Shown here piece after piece: positions 1 to 6,452 of a stretch of DNA of 18,350 nucleotides (its first letter is position 1; each line of letters opens with the position of its first letter). Where the stretch lies: NCBI GenBank assembly GCA_002731195.1, contig PCAI01000062.1, positions 1 to 18,350 on the forward strand, written 5' to 3'. The stretch is from Methanobacteriota archaeon. Lineage in GTDB: Archaea > Thermoplasmatota > Poseidoniia > Poseidoniales > Thalassarchaeaceae. Position numbers and translations under genes: made by a program. A model generated the notes under the pieces. The model saw only the letters and a program-made list of their open reading frames with translations. It made no database searches and had not been told where the DNA came from.

Positions 1-350
1 CTTGGCCCTATCCATATCAAACCGGAATCAACTACAGCCTGTGCAAAATCGGAACGTTCGGAGAGAAAACCATAGCCAGGATGGATAGCTTCAGCACCAG
101 AAATTTTAGCCGCATTAATAATTGCATCTATATTCAAATAAGTTTCAGATAATTGTTTACCAGGTAGATGTATTGCCTCTTCAGAAATTTCAACATGTAA
201 TGAATTAGCATCAGAGTCAGAATAAATTGAAATTCCCCTGAGTCCTAATTCTCTAGCAGAATTAAGTATCCTTACTGCAATTTCTCCCCTATTTGCAACC
301 AAAACTGATGAAAATGGATTTGATGCACCATCCATCCAATCAGGATACAT
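1..350 (-). CDS. liuD: Methylcrotonyl-CoA carboxylase biotin carboxylase (alpha) subunit, 5' part only
   Basis: This is the first 116 codons of a biotin-dependent acyl-CoA carboxylase alpha subunit; the rest lies beyond the window edge. The subunit carboxylates biotin with ATP and bicarbonate and hands the carboxyl group to the LiuB partner. Translating the minus strand from ATG at 350 gives the biotin carboxylase N-terminal domain: VANRGEIAVRI at residues 18-28 and HPGYGFLSE at 90-98, both hallmarks of the family. The start has a strong Shine-Dalgarno, GAGGTGA, six bases upstream, overlapping the stop codon of the hydratase gene. The fragment alone cannot distinguish acetyl-, propionyl- and methylcrotonyl-CoA carboxylase. 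The liu assignment rests on the adjacent liuB and liuC genes, in the same B-C-D order as the bacterial leucine/isovalerate clusters. The biotin carrier domain would be expected at the unseen C terminus. Confidence 0.85.
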   Translation of the reverse strand, partial: MYPDWMDGASNPFSSVLVANRGEIAVRILNSARELGLRGISIYSDSDANSLHVEISEEAIHLPGKQLSETYLNIDAIINAAKISGAEAIHPGYGFLSERSDFAQAVVDSGLIWIGP

Positions 351-356
351 ATTAAT

Positions 357-364
357 TCACCTCA
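357..364 (-). promoter_or_regulatory. Stop codon-Shine-Dalgarno fusion for liuD
   Basis: Read on the minus strand the bases are TGAGGTGA. The first TGA is the stop codon of liuC and GAGGTGA is the ribosome-binding site of liuD, followed by a six-base spacer and ATG at 350. This supports the liuD start and suggests translational coupling with liuC. Confidence 0.8.
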
Positions 365-1216
365 TTCTTCGCTTGACCAGTTGGGCCTTCTTCTTTCTAG
401 AAATGAAGAAAGCCCTTCTTGACCTTCTTTGGAGCCACGCATCTCACTGGTTTTATCTAGAGTGAACTGGCGAAGTTCAAAATCATCACCATTCCAACGA
501 TCGAAAATCAAAGTCAGTTTTTTAGCTTCTGAAATAGCCATTGGACCTGTACTCATTACTTCATTGATTATTTTTTCAACAGAAGATTTGAAAGATTCAT
601 TAGTATCTACAACTTCATTGGCGAAACCAATTCTTAATGCCTCTTTGGCACTTATTCTACTAGCCATCATAGATAATCGACGGAATTGGGCACTACCTAC
701 TTTACGATATACATATGGCCCTATTACTGCAGGCAGTATGCCTAATTTCGCTTCAGAAAGTGCTATCTGTGAATCTGATGTCATGATAATGTGGTCCAAA
801 CAAGAAATTAAACCAGCACCTCCTCCTAATGCAACTCCTTGAATTGTCCCAATAGTGAAACAAGGATGTTCCCATAGAGAATAAAATAATTTATCAAGAC
901 GGCCAGAATCTTGTCTATTTTGCTCCACTGTTTTTGATCCTGCCTCACGCATCATATTAATATCCGCTCCGGCACAAAAATGCTTTCCATTGGATTTTAA
1001 CACTAAAATTCTAAGAAATTGGTCACCATTGGAATCTTGTAAATCATTATTTTCGCCAACTGAACGTTTTTTTGTCCAAATCAATAATTGTATTAACTCA
1101 TTGATTAAATCATCATTAAGGGCATTATACACTTGCTCACGGTTTAGTGTTATTGTTGCCACTGAACCTTCAATATCAATCTTGGAAAAATTTGTCTCTG
1201 GTTTGGAATCTGTCAT
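362..1216 (-). CDS. liuC: Enoyl-CoA hydratase family, probable methylglutaconyl-CoA hydratase
   Basis: Crotonase-fold protein of 284 residues, predicted to hydrate 3-methylglutaconyl-CoA to HMG-CoA in leucine breakdown. Oxyanion-hole segments are visible: CAGADI (81-86) and GVALGGGAG (127-135). The first crotonase catalytic Glu (GGGxE in classical hydratases) is Gly135 here. The second, Glu155 in LSEAKLG, is kept and is followed by PAVIGPYV. This GL-S-C-D / SE-LG / PAvI-PYV pattern matches the LiuC/AtuE branch rather than short-chain enoyl-CoA hydratase. The C terminus, EGQEGLSSFLERRRPNW, is typical. The frame stays open to 1270, but the ATG at 1216 is preferred: it leaves a 10-nt gap after liuB, while the longer form adds 18 non-conserved residues that overlap liuB. 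Residues 49-68 form a longer hydrophilic loop than usual. Function is inferred from motifs plus neighbours. Confidence 0.82.
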   Translation of the reverse strand: MTDSKPETNFSKIDIEGSVATITLNREQVYNALNDDLINELIQLLIWTKKRSVGENNDLQDSNGDQFLRILVLKSNGKHFCAGADINMMREAGSKTVEQNRQDSGRLDKLFYSLWEHPCFTIGTIQGVALGGGAGLISCLDHIIMTSDSQIALSEAKLGILPAVIGPYVYRKVGSAQFRRLSMMASRISAKEALRIGFANEVVDTNESFKSSVEKIINEVMSTGPMAISEAKKLTLIFDRWNGDDFELRQFTLDKTSEMRGSKEGQEGLSSFLERRRPNWSSEE

Positions 1217-1226
1217 TTTCAAATTA

Positions 1227-2861
1227 TCACATCCTGAATACACCATAATTTTGTTCTGGTAATGGAGCATTTAAAGAAGCAGAAATACACAGTCCCAAAA
1301 TATCACGTGTATCTCTTGGATCTATTACTCCGTCATCCCATATCCTAGATGTTGAATAATATGGAGAGCCTTCTTCTTCATATTTTTCAAGTATTGGATC
1401 ACGGAATTCATTAAGAGAATTGCCAATCATGGGTATTTGTCCCTCTCTTGCTCTTTGATCTTGTTTTACTGTAGTCAGCACATCTGCAGCTTGTGGCCCT
1501 CCCATGACAGATATACGTGAATTAGGCCACATAAATAAGAATCTTGGATCGAAAGCACGTCCACACATACCATAATTTCCAGCGCCATGAGATCCTCCAA
1601 TCACCACTGTAAATTTAGGAACGGGGACACAAGAGACGGCGGTCACTAGTTTCGCTCCATCTTTTGCTATTCCTCCTGACTCAGCATCTTTCCCAACCAT
1701 AAATCCAGTAATATTTTGTAGAAATACTAAAGGTATTCCTCTTTGACCACATAATTCTACAAAATGTGCACCTTTCAATGAAGATTCAGAGAATAAAATT
1801 CCATTATTAGCTACTATTCCAACAGGATACCCGTGGATTTTTTCAAAACCACAAACCAAAGTTGACCCATATCTATTTTTAAATTCATGAAATCGTGAAC
1901 CATCGACAATTCTTGATATTATTTCTCTAACATCATAAGTAGTTCTATTATCCATAGGTATAATTCCCATTATTTCATTTGGATCATGTATTGGATCTTC
2001 TACAATCCCCGTATCAAGTCTGTGTTTTGGATTAATATTCAGATTTTCAACGATATTCCTTACCATTCGTAATGCTTCTGGTTCATCTTGAGCAAAATGA
2101 TCTGCAACACCTGAGTCCCTGGTATGGACATCAGCCCCTCCCAGTTCTTCGGCAGTTACTTCTTCACCTGTAGCTGATTTGACCAGCGGAGGACCTGCAA
2201 GGAATATCGTCCCATTTCCTTTTACAATAATTGATTCATCGGACATTGCGGGTATGTATGCTCCTCCTGCCGTACATGAACCTAGAACTGCTGCTACCTG
2301 TGGTATTCCTTTACTAGAGAGTATTGCTTGATTTCTAAAAATGCGGCCAAAATGTAATTTATCAGGGAATACTTCATCCTGAAGAGGCAAAAATGCCCCA
2401 CCAGAATCTACTAAATAAATACAAGTCAAATTATTCTCTTCTGCTATCTCTTGTGCCCTAATATGCTTTTTTACAGTTAAAGGATAATATGAGCCACCTT
2501 TTACAGTAGCATCATTTGCAACAAACATACATTCTTTTCCATGTACTACACCTATACCAGTAACAATTCCAGCAGAATGGGCTCTGCCATCATAGGAGTC
2601 TATTGCAGCCAACGGAGATAACTCTAGAAAAGGAGTTCCTGGATCACAAATATCTGAAATTCTCTCTCTTGCTAATTTTTTATTTCTACTACGATGTCGA
2701 TCGACATATTTGTCTCCGCCCCCTAGTTTGACTTTAGCTAATTTTTCTCTTAAATCGTTAACTAAAGTAAGATTTTTTTCATTACAACGGATGAAATCCT
2801 GACTTCCAGAATCAATACGTGTGGTTAGCCTCTCCATTGCCCTCAACACTCGAGATGACAT
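1227..2861 (-). CDS. liuB: Methylcrotonyl-CoA carboxylase carboxyltransferase (beta) subunit
   Basis: 544-residue carboxyltransferase that moves the carboxyl group from biotin to 3-methylcrotonyl-CoA, giving 3-methylglutaconyl-CoA in leucine degradation. It has the two crotonase-like carboxyltransferase halves. The first half includes GGG-K at 47-51, VANDATVKGGSYYPLTVKKH (114-133), DSGGAFLPLQDEVFPD (152-167), GSCTAGGAYIPAMSDE (194-209) and GPPLVKSATGEEV (223-235). The second half includes NITGFMVGK (383-391), GIAKDGAKL (397-405), GGSHGAGNYGMCGRAFDPR (422-440) and the terminal SRIWDDGVIDPRDTR (505-519). These are the signatures of MCC beta rather than of propionyl-CoA carboxylase beta, and the length fits MCC beta (about 535-560). 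The ATG at 2861 has no Shine-Dalgarno and follows a T-rich gap, which suggests a leaderless transcript and a new transcription unit. Downstream, liuC and liuD follow within 11 nt each. Confidence 0.93.
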   Translation of the reverse strand: MSSRVLRAMERLTTRIDSGSQDFIRCNEKNLTLVNDLREKLAKVKLGGGDKYVDRHRSRNKKLARERISDICDPGTPFLELSPLAAIDSYDGRAHSAGIVTGIGVVHGKECMFVANDATVKGGSYYPLTVKKHIRAQEIAEENNLTCIYLVDSGGAFLPLQDEVFPDKLHFGRIFRNQAILSSKGIPQVAAVLGSCTAGGAYIPAMSDESIIVKGNGTIFLAGPPLVKSATGEEVTAEELGGADVHTRDSGVADHFAQDEPEALRMVRNIVENLNINPKHRLDTGIVEDPIHDPNEIMGIIPMDNRTTYDVREIISRIVDGSRFHEFKNRYGSTLVCGFEKIHGYPVGIVANNGILFSESSLKGAHFVELCGQRGIPLVFLQNITGFMVGKDAESGGIAKDGAKLVTAVSCVPVPKFTVVIGGSHGAGNYGMCGRAFDPRFLFMWPNSRISVMGGPQAADVLTTVKQDQRAREGQIPMIGNSLNEFRDPILEKYEEEGSPYYSTSRIWDDGVIDPRDTRDILGLCISASLNAPLPEQNYGVFRM

Positions 2862-2890
2862 CTAAGTATTCAATTGAATTGTTTAATAGT
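2862..2890 (-). promoter_or_regulatory. Candidate promoter for liuBCD (leaderless type)
   Basis: Minus-strand bases 2889-2882 read CTATTAAA, a TATA-like box centred about 25 nt upstream of the liuB ATG. That is the spacing expected if transcription starts at or next to the start codon. There is no Shine-Dalgarno before liuB, in contrast to most other genes here. Inferred from sequence only. Confidence 0.5.
2868..2879. promoter_or_regulatory. Perfect 12-bp palindrome, possible operator of liuBCD
   Basis: The bases ATTCAATTGAAT equal their own reverse complement. The site sits 7 to 18 nt upstream of the liuB start codon, between the TATA-like box and the presumed transcription start, where archaeal repressors often bind. 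In AT-rich DNA a chance palindrome of this length remains possible. Confidence 0.35.
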
Positions 2891-2906
2891 TAAAAAAATA
2901 AAATAA
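2891..2906 (-). terminator. T-rich tract after the DUF63 gene, candidate archaeal terminator
   Basis: Directly after the TAA stop of the DUF63 gene the minus strand reads TTATTTTATTTTTTTA, including a run of seven T at 2898-2892. Archaeal termination commonly uses such oligo-T tracts without a hairpin. It abuts the candidate liuB promoter, so it would separate the two transcription units. Confidence 0.5.
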
Positions 2907-4244
2907 TTAGACTCCTAGAGCAAGTCGGAAAACATCTCGAAGGCCGGGTGCCATACCTACGACTAACATCGCTAATCCGATTAATAATCGTAGATGTTGT
3001 TGTCTATTTTCGAAGTTAGAAATAGTAAAAAAATACCATATTAATACTCCCAATCCTAACTTTATTACAACAAATCCTGCTGCTGAGTTAAATTGTTCAA
3101 TAATCCATGCTGAGAAAACATGTTTTTCTTTATAATTAAAATAATCAATGCCGATCCATGTGGCTAATCCATCAAGCAATTGCCCTGCTACGGCTAAAAA
3201 TACAACAGGAGAAGCTCCTATCGCCTTCTTACGTGATGCTTCAATTAGATCTTTTTGAGGAGAAATTAATGCCAAATAATCCTCTTCAGTCATTGATTTT
3301 GGAAGTATACCGGCAATTAATCCCTGATCAGAGAGTTCTTTTGCCACTGGAGATCCTATGCTAAACATCAAATAGGCAAGAAGACCTGGTAGGCCGATTA
3401 CAACCAATATTGGCCATAATACGAGCCTGTCGCTTGGGATATGAATCGCGTAAGATGAAAGTGCGCCGATGAATATCAGAGAACCACCAAGGCCTACTGA
3501 GTAAACTAATCTTTGAATAGGAGTGAAAACTTGTAATGATTTATTCAGTATCTGAGGTATGAAGATGGCAAAAGTTCCAATTAATAATAAAAATGTTAAA
3601 TCTATTTCTTGATTAATTACTTTATTACTGTTGGAAATTGATGAAGCATAAACTAAAAATTGTAAAAGAATCAATAAACTAGAAAATAACTCTATTTCTC
3701 TTTCTAATTTTTTCTCACTTTTAGATTTTTTCTGAAGAATATATGCTATTGAGCCAGCGATAATTACCCAAAAAGCAGTTTGGAAATGGACTCCGGGGCT
3801 GACAAAATATGGTGCAAGGTTAGAATCAAACATTTGTGCATCTTCAACAACTTCGCCGAAAACAGCCCAGAAAACATAAGGAAATAATGCTATTAATGTA
3901 TAATCACTAGAATCAATCCCTAGATGCCTCAATAATGCAGCCAATGATACAACAAACATAGCTAAAATAAATGCATAAGTCATTGTATTAACTGTATTGT
4001 AACCTGCATCTGATGTTTCCTCTGCAATAATTGGATCTAGATAATAATCATAAATAAATTCCGTAAGAGGGTTATCGACATTTAAAAATGAGAGAAATAA
4101 TCCAGAAAAAAATAGAGTAGACGATATCAAAATGATGTTTATGGCCCATCTCTCATAATCATACAACTCTTCCAAGTGATTAGACATTGTACTGCCGAAG
4201 AGATTATTGCGCTTAGGTGTGGCGGTTTTATTACTCCTCTTCAT
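2907..4244 (-). CDS. DUF63 family polytopic membrane protein
   Basis: 445-residue integral membrane protein with about 10-11 predicted membrane spans and no known biochemical role. DUF63 recognition rests on the N-terminal block (TEFIYDYYLDPI at 61-72, then GYNTVNTMTYAFIL at 81-94, FPYVFWAVFGEVVEDA around 121-136, and SP at 149-150) and on the C-terminal half (QLLDGLATW followed by KEKH, IKLGLG, and a final MAPGLRD). DUF63 proteins are archaeal. This one appears longer than the members I remember, with extra middle segments around residues 170-330. The start is uncertain: ATG at 4244 overlaps the KH gene by 14 nt and has no clear Shine-Dalgarno; ATG at 4187 (residue 20) is the alternative and would remove the basic N terminus. 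It is co-directional with the ribosome-maturation genes and ends in a T-rich tract, so it may be the last gene of that unit. Confidence 0.8.
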   Translation of the reverse strand: MKRSNKTATPKRNNLFGSTMSNHLEELYDYERWAINIILISSTLFFSGLFLSFLNVDNPLTEFIYDYYLDPIIAEETSDAGYNTVNTMTYAFILAMFVVSLAALLRHLGIDSSDYTLIALFPYVFWAVFGEVVEDAQMFDSNLAPYFVSPGVHFQTAFWVIIAGSIAYILQKKSKSEKKLEREIELFSSLLILLQFLVYASSISNSNKVINQEIDLTFLLLIGTFAIFIPQILNKSLQVFTPIQRLVYSVGLGGSLIFIGALSSYAIHIPSDRLVLWPILVVIGLPGLLAYLMFSIGSPVAKELSDQGLIAGILPKSMTEEDYLALISPQKDLIEASRKKAIGASPVVFLAVAGQLLDGLATWIGIDYFNYKEKHVFSAWIIEQFNSAAGFVVIKLGLGVLIWYFFTISNFENRQQHLRLLIGLAMLVVGMAPGLRDVFRLALGV

Positions 4245-4998
4245 ATACTATTTCTTCATCATCAGCAAGTTCCAACATTTGAGAAATTTCATCATTATCT
4301 TCTATATTTATTTGTGTATTTTTTAATTTTCTAGCAGCTTTTCTTCGTGCATCGGCCAATCCAGGAACTAAAGCATTGAAACCTGATTTTGACTCGTCAA
4401 TCTTATCTTGGTGTGACTCAAGACTTCGAGATTGTATACGTTGTTTTCTTCTATCTTGTTCTAAACCATACAAAACTGTCCCATGCTCAGATCCTCGTAG
4501 TATTCCTTCGATTGCTGGCCCAGCAATTAACAAACTCTCATTGTCGCCAATTATCAATACAGTTGAGCCATAAATTGATATTTCACATCCAGATAGTTCT
4601 TCTATTAAGGTTCTTATTCGGCCATTAGTGCCGATTAATCTACTTCTCATTCTACGGATTTGATTAGGTTGCCTGCCTACCCACTCTCTGATATCATACA
4701 TTCTTAGGAAGACATCGTCTTCTAACAGTTGTAAAGCCCTTTTTGGTGCCAATCCTCGGCCTATCGACATAATTAAATCAGGCATCTTCATACGTATTAT
4801 GGGATCCACTATTTCTGAATTCCATGCTATGTTAACTTCACCAGATTGGGAGTCTATTTGTAATGATCCTCCACTTGCTTTTTCTATTAGTTTACGTGTC
4901 GCTCCTCTTTTTCCAATAAGAACTGCAATACGATCTTTTGGTATGCGTGCCAGGTGCTCCATGAATCCTGTCACGAAGTCATATACTTTAATCTCCAC
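4231..4998 (-). CDS. KH-domain RNA-binding protein, archaeal Dim2/Pno1 homolog
   Basis: 255-residue protein with two KH domains, the archaeal counterpart of Dim2/Pno1, which binds the 3' region of pre-16S rRNA during small-subunit maturation and works with the RIO kinases and aIF1A. KH1 is at about residues 14-95, with IPKDRIAVLIGKRG at 19-32. KH2 is at about 105-185, with LIGTNG (121-126), LIEELSGCEISIYG and HGTVLYGLE. The GxxG loop of KH2 reads GTNG instead of the usual GKEG. About 70 residues follow KH2: a basic, low-complexity stretch (residues 182-227), then an acidic end closing in EEE. That extension is longer than in most archaeal homologs. Start choice: GTG at 4998 overlaps the rio1 stop and lacks a Shine-Dalgarno; ATG at 4962 (residue 13), preceded by AGGA, is a plausible alternative that keeps the whole KH1 core. 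Confidence 0.85.
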   Translation of the reverse strand: MEIKVYDFVTGFMEHLARIPKDRIAVLIGKRGATRKLIEKASGGSLQIDSQSGEVNIAWNSEIVDPIIRMKMPDLIMSIGRGLAPKRALQLLEDDVFLRMYDIREWVGRQPNQIRRMRSRLIGTNGRIRTLIEELSGCEISIYGSTVLIIGDNESLLIAGPAIEGILRGSEHGTVLYGLEQDRRKQRIQSRSLESHQDKIDESKSGFNALVPGLADARRKAARKLKNTQINIEDNDEISQMLELADDEEIVYEEE

Positions 4999-5872
4999 CC
5001 GGAAGGGGTTTTAATTTAGGCACTGGTTCATCTAAAACTCTTACTAAACAATCTGTGAGTTTTATTTCAAATCCTTGACGATTAATCCATTCTACTAGTC
5101 TAGTAATATCTCTGATTAAAAATTCTTCAGCATTGGGGTGTTGATTGGTTACAGCCTGCCCAACATCTATGACCCAAATATCTTCATTGTTCATTAATAT
5201 ATTATATTCACTGAAATCCGCATGTACTAAATTGCATGATTGCCAATTTATAGCTATTATATCCAAAAGTTGTGAAAATATTTCAAAAGGATTTTCAATA
5301 TTCACATCTCTTAATCTTGGACTTGCTTGTTCTTCACCTATGAATTCCATAATTAATACATTCTTGAAATGAGATATGGGTTGTGGGACTCTTATGCCAT
5401 TAGCCCTCATACGTTTTAAATTTCTATATTCCTTACGTACCCAAATATTAACTAATTCTCTGTGGCGTCTAGAAAGTCCTCCGAATCTTGGATCACCATC
5501 AATATATTTTGCAAGACTTTTGAAAACGGCATTAGTAGTATGAAATATTTTAACGGCAACTGGTCCATTATTACTAGTTGCATAGAAAACGTGAGCCTCT
5601 TTACCTCTTGCTATAGGATATTCAATAGTATCAATATCTCCTTTCTGCATCAATTTATGTATTGCTAGAAGAGTAGAACTATCGAATACTTGATCAAAAA
5701 CTCTTCTATCTACCCATTCATATCGTCCTTTGCCCATTACGCCCTGAAGACCATGTTCAATTTCATTGAATAATTTCTTAAATCGGGGCTCAGAAATCCA
5801 TTCATGCTTCTTTTCGTTCTTCATTAGAGAATCGAAATCAGGCTCTAAGTCCCACTCTTTGTCATCTTTCAT
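4988..5872 (-). CDS. rio1: RIO1-type serine/threonine protein kinase
   Basis: Atypical protein kinase/ATPase of the RIO1 family, needed in archaea and eukaryotes for late maturation of the small ribosomal subunit. In numbering from the GTG at 5881, the nucleotide-binding loop is ARGKEAHVFYA (91-101), the ATP-contacting lysine is Lys111 (VAVKIF), and the flexible loop holds GDPRFGG. The catalytic segment is LVHADFSEYNIL, with Asp222 and Asn227, and the metal-binding Asp239 lies in VIDVGQAV. The frame extends to GTG at 5881, but ATG at 5872 is preferred: GGGTGA lies five bases upstream of it and includes the stop codon of the aIF1A gene. The N-terminal helical region (about residues 30-85) precedes the kinase core, as in other RIO1 proteins. 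Overlap with the KH gene and tight linkage to aIF1A suggest one ribosome-assembly operon. Confidence 0.92.
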   Translation of the reverse strand: MKDDKEWDLEPDFDSLMKNEKKHEWISEPRFKKLFNEIEHGLQGVMGKGRYEWVDRRVFDQVFDSSTLLAIHKLMQKGDIDTIEYPIARGKEAHVFYATSNNGPVAVKIFHTTNAVFKSLAKYIDGDPRFGGLSRRHRELVNIWVRKEYRNLKRMRANGIRVPQPISHFKNVLIMEFIGEEQASPRLRDVNIENPFEIFSQLLDIIAINWQSCNLVHADFSEYNILMNNEDIWVIDVGQAVTNQHPNAEEFLIRDITRLVEWINRQGFEIKLTDCLVRVLDEPVPKLKPLPGGD

Positions 5873-5877
5873 TTTAT

Positions 5878-6402
5878 TCACCCGAAGAACGAGTCAATAT
5901 CATCGTCAGCATAATTATCAACAGACGGAGAAGGATTCTGTGGTTCTTTAGTGACTTCAGATTCTGGAGCTATATCAGGAGTGATTTCTGTATCTTCATT
6001 AGTTTCAATTTCTTCTTCTGAGTTTAACTGAGAATCCTCAGACATTCCAAATAAATCAACAATTTCTGGCAATACACCTTTTCTTGAAAGATAGAGTGAT
6101 TGTGTTTTTGTATAACGCATACAAACATTAGCTTTCTCATCTTGGAATTCCCAAGGCTGGAGTGTTATCAAATCTCCTTCCCTTACCCACTGCCTTCTTC
6201 GCATTTTTCCTGGAATCCTAGCAAGACGAGTTTGTCCATCTTCACATATTGAGCGCACCCTTCTGCCACCAAGTATTACATCTGCAATTGCAAACATCTC
6301 ATTCACTTTTCTATTGGGCAGAGGTACACGAATTCGATCTCCTGTTCCAGATTCGAGTCGAGCAAGAAGTTCGGCATCGACCTTCTCTTCCCTACGTGCC
6401 AT
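5878..6402 (-). CDS. eif1A: Translation initiation factor aIF1A with long acidic tail
   Basis: Archaeal homolog of eIF1A/IF1, an OB-fold protein that binds the A site of the small ribosomal subunit during initiation. The OB core (about residues 22-118) includes RVRSICEDGQTRLARIPGK at 48-66, then QWVREGDLITLQPWEFQDEK (71-90) and RYTKTQSLYLSRKGVL. The protein has 174 residues; typical archaeal aIF1A has about 100-115. The excess is a tail from residue 119 on, with 18 Asp/Glu in about 55 residues, ending in DDDIDSFFG. Eukaryotic eIF1A also has an acidic tail, ending in DIDDI, which contacts eIF5B; the resemblance is noted but homology is not shown. The ATG at 6402 has no close Shine-Dalgarno (an AGGAG lies about 17 nt upstream), so a leaderless or separately controlled start is possible. 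Confidence 0.93.
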   Translation of the reverse strand: MARREEKVDAELLARLESGTGDRIRVPLPNRKVNEMFAIADVILGGRRVRSICEDGQTRLARIPGKMRRRQWVREGDLITLQPWEFQDEKANVCMRYTKTQSLYLSRKGVLPEIVDLFGMSEDSQLNSEEEIETNEDTEITPDIAPESEVTKEPQNPSPSVDNYADDDIDSFFG

Positions 6403-6452
6403 GTGCTTCGGTCGATAGACTCCTATGTGAACTTGAGCATCATTTCTCTAAG
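6403..6452 (-). other. Junction between nuoN and the aIF1A gene
   Basis: The 50-nt gap is the largest between genes in the window. It has no T-tract terminator and no obvious TATA box. Whether aIF1A is read from the nuo promoter or from a promoter inside the nuoN 3' end cannot be decided from sequence. Confidence 0.5.

Noticed and set aside
429..842. Plus-strand open frame of about 137 codons opposite liuC
   Set aside because: It lies wholly antisense to a well-supported hydratase, shows no recognisable motif and has no neighbouring plus-strand gene; the coding signal belongs to the minus strand.
1217..1270. Longer liuC start at 1270
   Set aside because: It would overlap liuB by 44 nt and add residues without similarity to the family; ATG at 1216 gives the expected N terminus.
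1227..2861. Propionyl-CoA or acetyl-CoA carboxylase beta subunit as the identity of liuB
   Set aside because: The DATVKGGSYYPLTVKKH and QDEVFPD segments and the neighbouring LiuC-like hydratase fit methylcrotonyl-CoA carboxylase better.
6422..6443. Very short open frame (six to seven codons) upstream of the aIF1A gene
   Set aside because: ATGATGCTCAAGTTCACATAG is too short to judge, lacks a Shine-Dalgarno and could easily arise by chance.
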